Shown here: in pieces, positions 1 through 12,072 of the stretch
Layout of the letters: every line of letters starts with the position of its first letter
Numbering within the stretch: the stretch's first letter is position 1
The notes under the pieces: generated by a model
What the model was told of the DNA's origin: nothing
The model's input: the letters and a program-made list of their open reading frames with translations, nothing else
The model's database searches: none
Program-made: the position numbers and the translations under genes
NCBI GenBank assembly: GCA_035578905.1
Contig: JAQJVL010000046.1
Coordinates: forward strand, 688,510-752,509
From: Stictocephala bisonia
Taxonomy: Eukaryota; Arthropoda; Insecta; Hemiptera; Membracidae
Direction of reading: 5' to 3'
DNA length: 64,000 bases

Positions 1-904
1 TCGATTTACAAACAAATAAGGTACATCCAGCACTTGGAATAAAAAAAGTTATCTCCAGTTTTTTTACGTAATTTTTCTCAAAAACTAACCTAAAAGTGTA
101 TAATTTTTATTTCAATAATGGTGTATGTATATTTTTATCTTAATTTAGAAGAAAGATCTAACACCCTAATACTTATGGTTAGTGCACTACAGATTTTTGG
201 CCCTCCTGTAAAATTTACCAGACCGGAGATACTCTCTTTTCATTCTAGTACCCTCATTTATTTTTTACACAATTACAACAATATCAGAAATTATTTCTCA
301 GCCATTTTAGCGACTTAATTTATAAAAAAAATAACAGTTAATTTTCGATAAAACGCTAATTTTAAAATGAGAGAACAGTTTTAAAAGCTCTCTTACATAA
401 AACAACAGGCGCCAGAGACCAACTGGGTGACACTTTACTTAATTAGGGTTTTCAGTGATTTGCACACCCACACACCCCTTACACCTCTCTCTTCCTCCCC
501 ACTGTATCGTTGCACTCACTTTTGTCGTCGGAAACCTCTCTTCATCAGTTCTTCACAAGTGTCCTCTATTGAACAACCTATTTACTCCAATTGTACTTTG
601 AGTGGGCGAGTTAAGTTTGTATGTTTGTAAAAGCATCTTATAAAACACTCCCTTTCACAGGTTAGCATTTTAAAGACTCACATGAAAGCTCATTTTATTG
701 TTGTATGCAAATTCATAAGAACAATAGTTCTTTAGTTCTTATAAGATATTTGTGGGAGAATTTGATTATATAGGTTGATATTATAGGTATCAAATAACAC
801 AAATTTTACTTAAACATGGTCATTAATTAACTTTATTGACATCCTAACGACAAATGTATATACAAATATATACAAGTTATTTAATATGGTAAATGAAATA
901 CAGA
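1..904. other. AT-rich sequence with no recognisable feature
   Basis: Both strands were scanned. Only short open frames without domain-like composition are present, and there is no convincing repeat, RNA gene or splice-bounded exon. Confidence 0.5.
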
Positions 905-3135
905 CAGAAAAATAAGCCATCCTACCTTCCCACATAGGTGAACTGATGTGCCTTCCTAACCACAAACGACACATGACTTTATGGGCTTACTACCCATCCA
1001 TAATACAAAACTTTAAGACTCCTTATACTCAACAACGACACACGATTTGATGAGCTCTCCTACCCATGATACATGATGCACATTCCAATATACCTACGAT
1101 AGTCAACTTCATGAATCCTTTTACTCACTAACATACACGAGTCGATGGGCCTCCTACGCCCAACGACACATGACTATAAGGTCCTACCCGTTAATTTACA
1201 CTCCTACTCACAAATAATAACTCTCCTACCTATCAACGTCATACGAATTTATGGAAGAATATATGACTTGATGGATCCTTCGACCGGCCTAACACACGTG
1301 TTAATGTACCTTCATACCTATCAACGAAACATGATTTAATGGGACCTTCTACCTTTCCACGATTCATGAGTTAATGGAGCCTCCTACTCACCAACTCATA
1401 GTACACGAGTTGATGGGTCCTCCTACTCATCATGACACACAACATAGTGGGCCCTTCAGCCCACCAACAACACACGAGTTCATAGGCAATCCTACACTCT
1501 CACAATACATGAATTGACGGATCCTTCTACCTACCAACGATACTCGAGTTGATGGGCTCTCTACCTACCCATGACATACGACTTTATGGGGTCCTCCAAC
1601 CTACCTACGATACATGACTTGACGGATCCTTCTACCTACCAAGGATACACGAGTCTACGGTCTCTCCTACCTACCCATGACATACGACTTTATGGGGTCC
1701 TCCAACCCACCTACGATACATGACTTGACGGATCCTTCTACCTACCAAAGTCTACGGTCTCTCCTACCTACCCATGACATACGACTTTATGGGGTCCTCC
1801 AACCCACCTACGATACATGACTTGACGGATCCTTCTACCTACCAACAATACACCAGTCTATGGTCTCTCCTACCTACCCATAACATACGACTTTATGGGG
1901 TTCTCCAACCCACCTACGATACATGACTTGACGGATCCTTCTACCTACTAAGGATACACGAGTCTACGGTCTCTCCTACCTACCCATGACATACGACTTT
2001 ATGGGGTCCTCCAACCCACCTACGATACATGACTTGACGGATCCTTCTACCTACCAAGGATACACGAGTCTACGGTCTCTCCTACCTACCCATGACATAC
2101 GACTTTATGGGGTCCTCCAACCCACCTACGATACTCGAGTTGATGGGCTCTCTACCTACCCATAACATACGACATTATGGGGTCCTCCAACCTACTTACG
2201 TTACATGACTTGACGGATCCTTCTACCTACCAAGGATACACGAGTCTACGGTCTCTCCTACCTGCCCATGACATACAACTTTATGGGGTCCTCCAACCCA
2301 CCTACGATACATGACTTGACGTATCCTTCTACCTACCAAGAATACACAAGTCTATGGTCTCTCCTACCTACCCATAACATTCGACTTTATGGGGTTTTCC
2401 AACCCACCTACGATACATGACTTGACGAATCCTTCTACCTACCAACGATACTCGAGTTGATGGGCTCTCTACCTACCCATGACATACGACTTTATGGGGT
2501 CCTCCAACCTACCTACGATACATGACTTGACGGATCCTTCTACCTACTAAGGATACACGAGTCTACGGTCTCTCCTACCTACCCATGACATACGACTTTA
2601 TGGGGTCCTCCAACCCACCTACGATACATGACTTGACGGATCCTTCTACCTACCAACAATACACCAGTCTATGGTCTCTCCTACCTACCCATAACATACG
2701 ACTTTATGGGGTTCTCCAACCCACCTACGATACATGACTTGACGGATCCTTCTACCTACTAAGGATACACGAGTCTACGGTCTCTCCTACCTACCCATGA
2801 CATACGACTTTATGGGGTCCTCCAACCCACCTACGATACATGACTTGACGGATCCTTCTACCTACCAAGGATACACGAGTCTACGGTATCTCCTACTTAC
2901 CCATGACATACGACTTTATGGGGTCCTCCAACCCACCTACGATACTCGAGTTGATGGGCTCTCTACCTACCCATAACATACGACATTATGGGGTCCTCCA
3001 ACCTACTTACGTTACATGACTTGACGGATCCTTCTACCTACCAAGGATCCACGAGTTGATGGGCTCTCCTACCTACCCATAACATACGACTTTATGGAGT
3101 CCTCCAGCCTAGTAATGATACATGACTTGCATCAC
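905..3135. repeat. 35-bp tandem repeat organised as 106-bp trimers
   Basis: Degenerate copies of a unit of about 35 bp (ctaccYaccNacgatacac, then gagtYgatgggtcct) begin near 905. From about 1500 they become homogeneous as a 106-bp trimer. The three units are a 36-bp type (catacgactttatggggtcct), a 35-bp type (gatacatgacttgacggat) and a 35-bp type (gatacacgagtctacggtct). A further duplication of 811 bp is visible: the cctaccaacaatacaccag variant lies at 1841 and 2652, and the cgatactcgag variant at 2129 and 2940. This is a satellite-like array with three nested levels. No coding function is suggested. Confidence 0.93.
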
Positions 3136-3399
3136 TCTATCTACCAACTACACTCAACTTTATGGGGCCTTATTGTTGATTGTGTATTGGAAATTGCGAT
3201 TTAAGAATGGTTTTGCTTATTTCATAATTGATAATTTTTCAATACAGAAAAAACATGTAAGCTTAGAGCCTAAAAGTTAACTATAAGCCTATAAGCCTAA
3301 CACGACGTTGAAGCTGATAATGAACTGTCTAGTTAAAGCATCTGTCTAATTCGAGAACATGTTAAATCACATCTGGCAGAGAAACCTGTTTTAAAGTTG

Positions 3400-3546
3400 G
3401 GGTAAGGGAAGTAGTATTACTATGTACTAGTTTATTTTATGTATTATATGTTATAGTTAAGATGGTCCCCGCTGACAAGTATGTTTTGTTACTTAGCGGG
3501 GCCACAATTATTTAAGATTTTGGAATAAACTTCTTCTTCTTCTTCA
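3400..3546 (+). mobile_element. LINE-like 3' end with stem-loop and (CTT)n tail
   Basis: A 7-bp stem (CCCCGCT at 3467-3473, AGCGGGG at 3495-3501) is followed by an AATAAA-like signal near 3523 and a short (TTC)n run at 3528-3545. A hairpin close to the 3' end followed by a short microsatellite is typical of CR1/L2/Jockey-type LINE 3' ends. No coding remnant is evident upstream, so the family is not assigned. Confidence 0.5.
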
Positions 3547-4586
3547 TGAATTGAACTACCTATGAGTGTGTGACTTGACTGTGTCATCTGTCCACCACAA
3601 ATTCGGTGTACCTCTACATACCCACGGCTCATGAATACCCACCAACGACCAATATCTTCATTCTACACATGGCCCTCCCATTATTCCTACCCACCCATGA
3701 TAAATAACTTTTCATTATCACTATACGACTATCAAAATTACATTCATATCGTTATGTTTCACGTAAACAAAATGAATGTGACAGATTAGCAGTGCATTAT
3801 TGATTTTATCCGGCCAATAGCACGAGATCACAGACAGCTGCGTCATATCAAAGGTGTAATGTATGGGATCGTGGAAATACAGTTAAGTAGGCCTCACCCC
3901 CAAAGCTCCTTCCACGTTCCTCCATTGTTCGTTATGTTTTGATTGTAAGGAAGTAAATCTTTAATTAAATGCCCTTTGAGTGTAATTAGATACAATATGT
4001 GTTTTGCCAGAAACATTTTGTTTTTCTGAACAATGGGGCGTAATATATGTTGATATGTTTCAAATTAAAATTCAGTTTCTGTAGGTTTTCAATGTAGGAG
4101 TAAAAACAAACTTACCTTTGCCTTGTTTTCAGTATGTTTTGTCAAATTGAACTTTAGTAAGTTTCATAAGAAACCTTATTTTGACAGAGGGTATAATTTT
4201 TATCTTGTAATTTCAAAGCAATATATTAGTTTGCACAGAATTAAAAATGAAATTTTTAGTGCAGAGTACCTATTTACAATAGTCTTACTCCTTTTGTTTT
4301 TGTTTTTTCTTTTTTTCTAAGAGCTAATTTCTTTAATTTTAGAAATTTGGTTAGTTTAAAACATAAAATATTTATGACATAAAACATATTTTATGAATGG
4401 TGGGCTTTAAAAAAAAAAAAAATACCTTATCAGTTTCTTTAAGATTATTAGGAAAATATTGTTGAAATAATTATTTAATTTTCTTAAAACTATAAACTTT
4501 TGAGAACAACTGAAAAAAGAACAACAGGTTTACAAAAGGATATACATGGAATATGATTAAATATTACTATCTGGAGACATTTACAC
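3547..4586. other. AT-rich sequence with no recognisable feature
   Basis: No convincing coding exon or repeat was seen. The 4123-4320 open frame has low-complexity, T-rich composition and looks random. Confidence 0.45.
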
Positions 4587-5054
4587 TCTTACTATTATAT
4601 AAAAATCTAATGGTGCCTGTCTGTTTGTGTTACTCAATCACGCAAAAGCTACTGGGCCCATTCAGCTGAAATTTTCCATGGACATTCTTAGGGTTTCTGG
4701 TTAACACATAGCTATATTTAGAAATTCATCTGGGTGCCACCCCAGGAGCTCTAAGAAGTATCAATGTAATCCCTATGGCAATACCAATTTGACAATTGTT
4801 TGTGACATTTATTGATTGAATCATTAGCTGTTAGGAAAAACTAATTAAATTAAAACTTTTGAAACAAACCCAAGTTGAGTACTAGATTATAGGTGTGAGT
4901 TTATTTATTTGACACCATCAGCTGTTTTAAAACAAATAAAATGAACACTTTTCAAATAGGCTAAGTGATATTTATATAAATTCAACATTTAAAATAAACT
5001 AAAACATTACTGTTTATATGTTAATCCCGCAGCAAGACACAGGTAAACAGCTAG
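4587..5054 (+). mobile_element. Non-autonomous Helitron-like element
   Basis: The element begins TCTTACTATTATATAAAAAT. It then has the phrase tgttactcaatcacgc followed by aaagctactgggcccattc, which resembles the 5' portion of many insect Helitron-like repeats. It ends in aggtaaacagCTAG followed by T, as expected for a Helitron 3' CTRR end inserted before T. It is about 468 bp and encodes no Rep/helicase. The base before the 5' TC is C rather than the expected A, so the exact 5' boundary is uncertain. Confidence 0.6.
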
Positions 5055-6460
5055 TAATAATTGTCCGGTCTGTTTTTTTGCTTAAAATATGTTTTATTTA
5101 ATACCTACTAAGCAATTTAATCTTATTTAATAATTGATTTGGAATCAACTGGCGTTTAAGGTCAGGCTTTTATGGTAGATTTATGTATTACTTTTATAAT
5201 ACAAAATAAAAATTAATACCTGTCCCCACCTAACATTCGAAACCGGTGTCCTTCAAGGCAGTGTGATCAGCCTGGTTTTTTTTTATTATTATTATTTCAC
5301 ATTGCCAAAATTTACTATAAACACAGGAAAATACGGTATAAAATATAAACATATTGTTGCTTATAAAGTGATATAACGAAGAAAAATAGAAGGGACAGTT
5401 ATAAAACATTTTTAATTTAGTTTCACTCTTTTGTTTTTGCTCTTTGTGTGAATTACCACTCTTCACAAGTAACACTTTCACAAATAACTGTGATTGTCGA
5501 GAAATTGAAAAAGTGGGAGCGCTCAATTATTTGGCGTTGCTTCGAGGCTTTCGAGAGAAAACAACATTTTCGACTGAACAATAAAATACCAACTTTTATA
5601 CATTACATTATACGTAATAACTAATCATGTAATCGAATAGTAAAAAACCTACCTTTTATTTTATATTTTTATAATTTGTCAAACAAATTTGCCCTATAAG
5701 TTATATTTTCCTTGCAACTTTTAAAAATGTGTAATGGTTTAGTGTATTTAGTAATAAGGAAAAGCATTAGTCAGTGAAATAAAAACCTCCAAAATTATTT
5801 TCTACAAATAATAGGCAACAAATATTTATAATTGAGAGACTGAACAAATTATCAAATCTAACTCTTTTTCAGAATTATGAACAAGAATTTTATTAAAATT
5901 GTTTATCTTAGAACTCCTGAAGTAAACAACAAAAATTTTTAAATAAGTTATATATTTTATTTGCTCTGTAAACAACTTGAAAGAAAATTTATTTTTTTAA
6001 ACATTCACCTTATCAGGCGTAACTGTTCTTGTCACAGTTTATATTATTTTATTTTGTAGTATCTTCCATTTTTTTTTTAGTTTTATTTTTAGTATTTTCC
6101 ATTTTGCTGCTATATTGGTAATAGACAAATGTTCTGATTTTATTTTTATTTGATCTTTGTATATATGTAAACATAAACATAATTCGTGTCTAATAATCAT
6201 CTCCGATTTAAATTACACTTCTTTTAAAGTTATTTGTATTTTTTATCAATCTGCCTACGCAATAAGTGTTGTGATCAGTTTATTTTAAAGTATGTACGGT
6301 ACAATCACGTAAAAGTAATGTTGAGTAAACTTAATTTACTCTTAATCTGTGTTTAACTTATGAAGACGATAGTTCTTCGATACTTATACCACATTCGATC
6401 TTATTTTTTAATTATGAATGAAGCAACAAAATATTGTTTTTAATTTACTTAATCTCGTTA
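5055..6460. other. AT-rich sequence with no recognisable feature
   Basis: The 98-codon minus-strand frame at 5230-5526 shows no domain or coding bias. No repeat or RNA gene was recognised. Confidence 0.45.
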
Positions 6461-6462
6461 AT

Positions 6463-6886
6463 CTGGCCTTGAGGGGAGGGTTCCGACGTTATCGAAGACT
6501 ACGTAACAAGCTTTTGGCCTTGACAGGAGAGTTCCGACGTTATCGCAGGTTAAGTAAGAAGCTTATGACATTGACCGGAGGGTTCCGACGTTATCACAGA
6601 CTACGTAACAAGTTAGATGCCTTGACCGGAGGGTTCCGACGTTATCGAAGACTACGTAACAAGCTTTTGGCCTTGACCGGAGAGTTCCGACGTTATCGCA
6701 GGTTAAGTAAGAAGCTTATGGCATTGACCGGAGGGTTCCGACGTTATCACAGACTACGTAACAAGTTAGATGCCTTGACCGGAGGGTTCCGACGTTATCG
6801 AAGACTACGTAACAAGCGTGTGGCCTTGACCGGAGGGTTCCGACGTTATCGAAGACTACGTAACAAGCTTGTGGCCTTGACCTGAG
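6463..6886 (+). repeat. 51-bp tandem repeat with open frame
   Basis: About eight copies of a 51-bp unit (ggagggttccgacgttatcg, then aagactacgtaacaag) occur. Units also alternate in a 153-bp trimer: units 1-3 match units 4-6 closely. Because 51 is a multiple of 3, an open frame at 6418-6885 runs through the array and would encode about eight repeats of a 17-residue basic motif (FRRYRRLRNK core). The non-repeat lead-in is only about 19 codons and there is no further support for translation. I regard the frame as a by-product of the array, although a small basic repeat protein cannot be excluded. Confidence 0.9.
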
Positions 6887-6899
6887 GGTTCAAATGTTA

Positions 6900-8000
6900 C
6901 GAGCTTGTCAACACGCCAAACACTGTACATAGTGTTTTATATGCTTACATAAATGTCACATGTGATGAGCTGGCCCGCACGCCAAACACTGCAGGTTTAA
7001 AGTTGTCACCAGTTAATTGGTTTTATGGAGTAAGTAAATAAACACAACTCGTTGTTTGTCCAATGCCTCGTGTCATTGCCAATTGTGTTTAATAAAACTA
7101 AGATAAATACGTCCGATAGAGATGATAAATGTGTATCACCAAATATTTTTATGAACTCAAATTCACTGACACCAACAAAAATCTAGTTACAGTTGTTTGT
7201 TATTACAGTTTCTGCATAGTAGAACTTGTAAAGTTATAAAATAAAAATGACATAATGATCGTCATAAAGGTCGTAAAACAAGTGGTAGTTATGTATATAG
7301 ACATTCAAAAACGTTTATGTATGTTGATTGTATTTTGTGCAATAGTTTCTTTATCCCTGTTTTCTATTAAGCGATGCGAAAACTTGTGCTTCAAAGATGT
7401 GTATCTTTCAAAAGATTTCAAACTGTCTCAAACAAGTTTCAAAACTCTTATACCATATTCCACTTCCAAGGGAAATCTAAACAGTATGTTGCCGTAAGGG
7501 TTACCATTGGTAACCAAGATTTTGCCATAAAATTATATTTTTTTAAATGGATTATAAATTCTAAAATGTATAAAATAAAATTATAATTGAATTTTAATTT
7601 GTTCATCAATGAAATGAATTCATGTAATGTGGTTTCGATGTATGCGTGAGTTGATTCAATAAAGTAATACCCGAACTGTCAACACAATTAAAGTTAAGAC
7701 TATAAATTTATCAAAAAATTTTAAATAGTATTGTCTAAATAATCATATTAATTCGTATTGTTTCATACAATGTCAAAATATAATCTTGTCAAAACTGTTT
7801 ATTTAATTATGTGGTTTAAATCTTTTTCCTAATCACTCTGCTATAGATCGAATCGTTATTGAGTAGCATGTTTAGTGGATTAAAACAGAATAGTAAATGT
7901 ATTTTCACATGTTTTACAATATTTATTAGTTCATTATTACAGTTATAGTTCTGATTGAAATGCTTTTTATACATAACAAATCCTTTAATCTAATTTAGAC
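6900..8000. other. AT-rich sequence, no gene recognised
   Basis: A short near-duplicate containing cgccaaacact is seen at about 6913 and 6979. Otherwise only small open frames (7255-7497 and 7374-7586) without recognisable domains are present. Confidence 0.45.
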
Positions 8001-8002
8001 AG

Positions 8003-8893
8003 ATTATTAGAGATATAATGATATAGTTATGGTAATGATGATATAGTTAGGGTAGTGATGATATAGTTAGGAACATACTGATACATTTAGGGTTATAATG
8101 ATATAGTTAGGGACATACTGATACAGTTAGGGTTATGATGATACAATTAAGGACATAATGATACAGTTAGGGTAGTGATGATATAGTTAGGGACATACTG
8201 ATACATTTAGGGTTATAAAGATATAGTTAGGGACGTACTGATACAGTTAGGGTTATGATAATATAGTTAGGGACATACAGATACAGTTAGGGTTATGATG
8301 ATATAGTTAGGGACATACTGATACAGTTAGGCTAATGATGATTTAGTTAGGGACATACTGATACAGTTATAGTAATGATGATATAGTTAGGGTAATGATG
8401 ATATAGTTAGGAACATACTGATACATTTAGGGTTATAATGATATAGTTAGGGACATAATGATAAAATTAGGGTTATTGTGATATAGTTAGGGACATGATA
8501 CAGTTAGGGATGTAATGATATAGTTAGTGACATACTGATACAGTTATGGTAATGATGATATAGTTAGGGACATACTGATACAGTTAGGGTTATGATGATA
8601 CAATTAAGGACATAATGATACAGTTAGGGTAATGATGATATAGCTAGGGACATACTGATACATTTAGGGTTTTAAAGATATAGTTAGGGACGTACTGATA
8701 CAGTTAGGGTTATGATAATATAGTTAGGGACATACAGATACAGTTAGGGTAATGATGATATAGTTAGGGACATACTGATACAGTTATGGTTATGATTATA
8801 TAGTTAGGGACATATTGATAAAATTAGGGTAATGGTGATATAGTTAGGGACATGATACACTTAGGGATGTAATGATATAATTAGGGACATAAT
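8003..8893. repeat. 20-bp tandem repeat, mostly 40-bp dimers
   Basis: A unit of about 20 bp alternates between gatatagttagggacatact and gatacagttagggtaatgat, forming 40-bp dimers over about 890 bp. The motif contains ttaggg, but the period is 20 and not 6, so this is not telomeric sequence. Confidence 0.93.
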
Positions 8894-9199
8894 GAACCAA
8901 CTGAAAGAATGTTTATTAAATTTTCACGATTCAGTTCCAACAGTTACAGCTACATAATATGTATGAACATTCAATTTCCTTATTACATATATTACTACTT
9001 AAAATTAATAAAATGAAAATAAATATAGTAGAACAAAATAATAGTAACTAAATCGGATAACCTTCAACATTCCATTCCACTGAAATCTCATGGTGGATTA
9101 CTAAAAACCCGTTACATTTATCTACTGACAAACGATATAATATATACAAATAAACATGCGGGGATTTATTTTAAACCAAGGATTTGTTTTGTAAGTCTT

Positions 9200-9345
9200 T
9201 ATTCACATGGGCCTGCAGACATGTGCGTGAACTTTATTCAACGATTGAAGTACCGACCGTTATCTGAGTTGGGATTGCACCTTGCCCTCCGCAGTCCGAA
9301 GCCTTAACCACTTAACTCGTACCACGCTGGAAAATCGTTGCTCCT
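9200..9345 (-). mobile_element. tRNA-derived SINE-like repeat (family 2), copy 1
   Basis: On the - strand the order is a degraded A-box-like stretch (gttaagtggttaaggcttc), a B-box-like stretch (ggtgcaatccc) and a tail gttgaataaagttcacgcac. The same tail and head recur at 21332-21447, so this is a dispersed family. The tRNA origin is inferred from the boxes only. Confidence 0.55.
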
Positions 9346-9645
9346 CTCCTGTCGCTAAATGATGAATGATGTTTTTTATAGCTCTTGTCAACAAAATAGT
9401 TGCACCATTAGCTCCCAATAAATGCCTCTCTGTTCCATTCTGTTATATCTCCAGACAATCTGATTTTCACAGTTACACTTTTCTGTTAATGCGCATGAAA
9501 ACGATATATTACTTGTTGCCATTTTTGTTTCATTACTTACTCATTATAACTCTTTGAATGGAGTTTCAATTCTTTCTCGAGTCGAATCATTTTCAGAATT
9601 TAATTCTGCACGCTAATCTAAACAATATTAATAAATAATTAATAC

Positions 9646-9716
9646 ATTACAGGGTAATTATGTATTTTCTAGACACCTAATACATTACAGGGTAATTATG
9701 TATTTTCTAGACACCT
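9646..9716. repeat. Direct duplication of about 38 bp
   Basis: The phrase aatacattacagggtaatta followed by tgtattttctagacacct occurs twice back to back. It is a simple local tandem duplication. Confidence 0.85.
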
Positions 9717-10079
9717 CTGAAAATACGATTTCTTGTTTGAAAAATAGGGGTGAAATATGAGTTTATAATTCTTGAGGAGGTTAATTTTAGCCACGGAAAA
9801 CTCGATTTTTACCGAACAATCGAAAAACTAGTTTTTCATGTGGTAGTAAAAAACCAACTTTTTTAACAATTTGAATTTTAAAAAATATATTTTTCAATTT
9901 ACTTGAATACTGAACACGAATATATAATTGGGTTTTCAATAAAATTAATTTGATAGCCTGAAAAATACACTTCTTACTTATACAACCTAACTTATCCTAA
10001 CCCAACCTAAGATAACTTAACTTATCCTAATCGTCTGTAATATACTCAAAAAATCATAATTTGCATATTATCTTCAGGC

Positions 10080-10335
10080 GGGCCTCACTCCACTTGAATA
10101 CTTGTGAATTTGTTTTGTGTGGCCAGTCATAGCTCCTGTTGACATTAAACGTAGTTTTTCGTGATATCTCGAGAAATAGCTGTTGTAGACCAAAATAATG
10201 TTCAAAGTCGTGTTCAGCACAAAAATACATCAAATTTTAAAAAAATTGACGAAAAAATCATGAAAAATAACGGGATTAAATCGAAAAATAAAATTTTCAA
10301 AAATTTAGATTTTCGATTTTTTTGTATACAACGTT
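10080..10335 (+). repeat. Dispersed repeat, copy 1 (inverted partner at 62680-62935)
   Basis: The segment includes gtgaatttgttttgtgtggc, gccagtcatagctcctgttg, gatatctcgagaaatagctg and cgtgttcagcac. All of these reappear in reverse complement near 62.7-62.9 kb in the same relative order. It is probably part of an unclassified transposable element. No coding sequence was recognised. Confidence 0.6.
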
Positions 10336-10339
10336 ACAA

Positions 10340-11160
10340 AAAAAGTTGTATTTTTTGTAATATTTCTGCGTAATAAAAAGTGTATACTCATAAAATATAG
10401 ACCTGATTCTACACACTGGTGATAAAAAATCAAGAATGGTGAGGCAAACCAGAGAGTGCATAAATACCCATTACAGTTATTGTTATGATTGGGATCATTA
10501 TACGCTTTTTTGACTTTCTCCACAATTTCACATTAATCGTACTTGTTGTTTATGGTTTCATTCATTGTTTAACTGTTACTTTTTTAATTGTTGGAACCTT
10601 TGAAAATCGAGAGCAAATAAAACCTTTCTATTTTTCTTAAGAAACAGATTTGTCCTAAAGTATTATGAACATGCGTTAAAACTGCTCATTATATGTTGAA
10701 TTGAAAAGGGTTTAATGTTATAAATGAGTAATAAGTGATGTTATAACCTTTACTGTATACATTTTTTTGAAATAGGGCATTTTCTAAATAACTTTGTTTC
10801 ATCTAAAATTGAATGGATGAATGAAAAATCTATTTATTTCCTCCTTATAACATATACAAAGAAATATATACAAAAATACATGAAATTGGTTCCCCACATG
10901 GGCGGCTGCCTGTGTGTGGGGAAACGAGTCCAGAACAGTCGCAATGTTGTCGGTCACTACTACTAAATAACATAAAGAACAATATAACTTAAAACTAGTT
11001 TGATATAAAAGAATATCATATATATGCATGCGCAATAAGAAGGGACAAATAAGCAATCAATATTTATTGTATCAGGAGCTATTATTAGTAGAGACTTCAC
11101 ACCCACTCATCTACCATACAAACACACATTCACAGTCACATTTGCACTTACTCACATCAC
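10340..11160. other. AT-rich sequence with no recognisable feature
   Basis: No exon, repeat or RNA gene was recognised. Small open frames lack domain character. Confidence 0.4.
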
Positions 11161-11164
11161 TCCC

Positions 11165-11448
<284 letters not shown>

Positions 11449-11481
11449 TCATCATTCTGAATGTGGTCTATTGTGCGATAC

Positions 11482-12072
11482 TTACGTGTAGGAAGAACGA
11501 AAGTAACTTTTAATTTCCGCTCTACCAATTCCAACAATCCACTGGTTGACAGATTTCTTATAAACATTTATGCTACATGGTATAGGATTCTTAATGTGGC
11601 GAGGAGCTTTAGAATAAACGATGTTTGCGATATAATGAGATGATGTCGTCGTTATTGTTTTAACCAATCGAGGCGCATTAATTCCGAGATTTGTGGAAGT
11701 ACGGGTTAGATATGAGTGTTGAATCTGATTGAAAATGTTGTTTTTATTTTTGAAAATGTACATCAATAAACTTCTAATATACAGTTGAGATAAATTTAGA
11801 ACTTTGAACTCATCAAAAAGTAAGTCCGTTGGGAAACGTCGATTTTTTTGTAATGCTGATTTAATTATTGTCTTCTGAGTTATTTCGAGAGGTGAAAGAA
11901 TAGTTTGGAAGCATCCACCCCAAGCTATAATTCCATATTGAAGCTGAGATTGTATATAGGCATAATATACAGTTTTTAGTAAATCCGATTCAAGTACTCT
12001 ATTAAGATAGGAAAAGATAAATATGAATTTCCGGAGTTTATTCCTCAGATAGTTTATATGACTCGACCACCT
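11482..12072 (-). pseudogene. LINE ORF2 C-terminal part, out of frame with the RT
   Basis: This frame continues the retrotransposon protein: SSHINYLRNKLRK, then a region of the type YYAYIQSQLQYGIIAWGG that is shared by many CR1/L2/Jockey RTs downstream of the thumb, ending at TAA (11482-11484). Relative to the upstream frame, one extra base (or two missing bases) between about 12065 and 12075 would account for the shift. The rest of the segment is open, so there has been a single lesion rather than general decay. A programmed frameshift is possible but I see no slippery site, and a mutation or assembly error is simpler. Confidence 0.88.

Noticed and set aside
8003..8893. Possible telomeric TTAGGG repeat
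   Set aside because: ttaggg occurs once per 20-bp unit, so this is an unrelated minisatellite.
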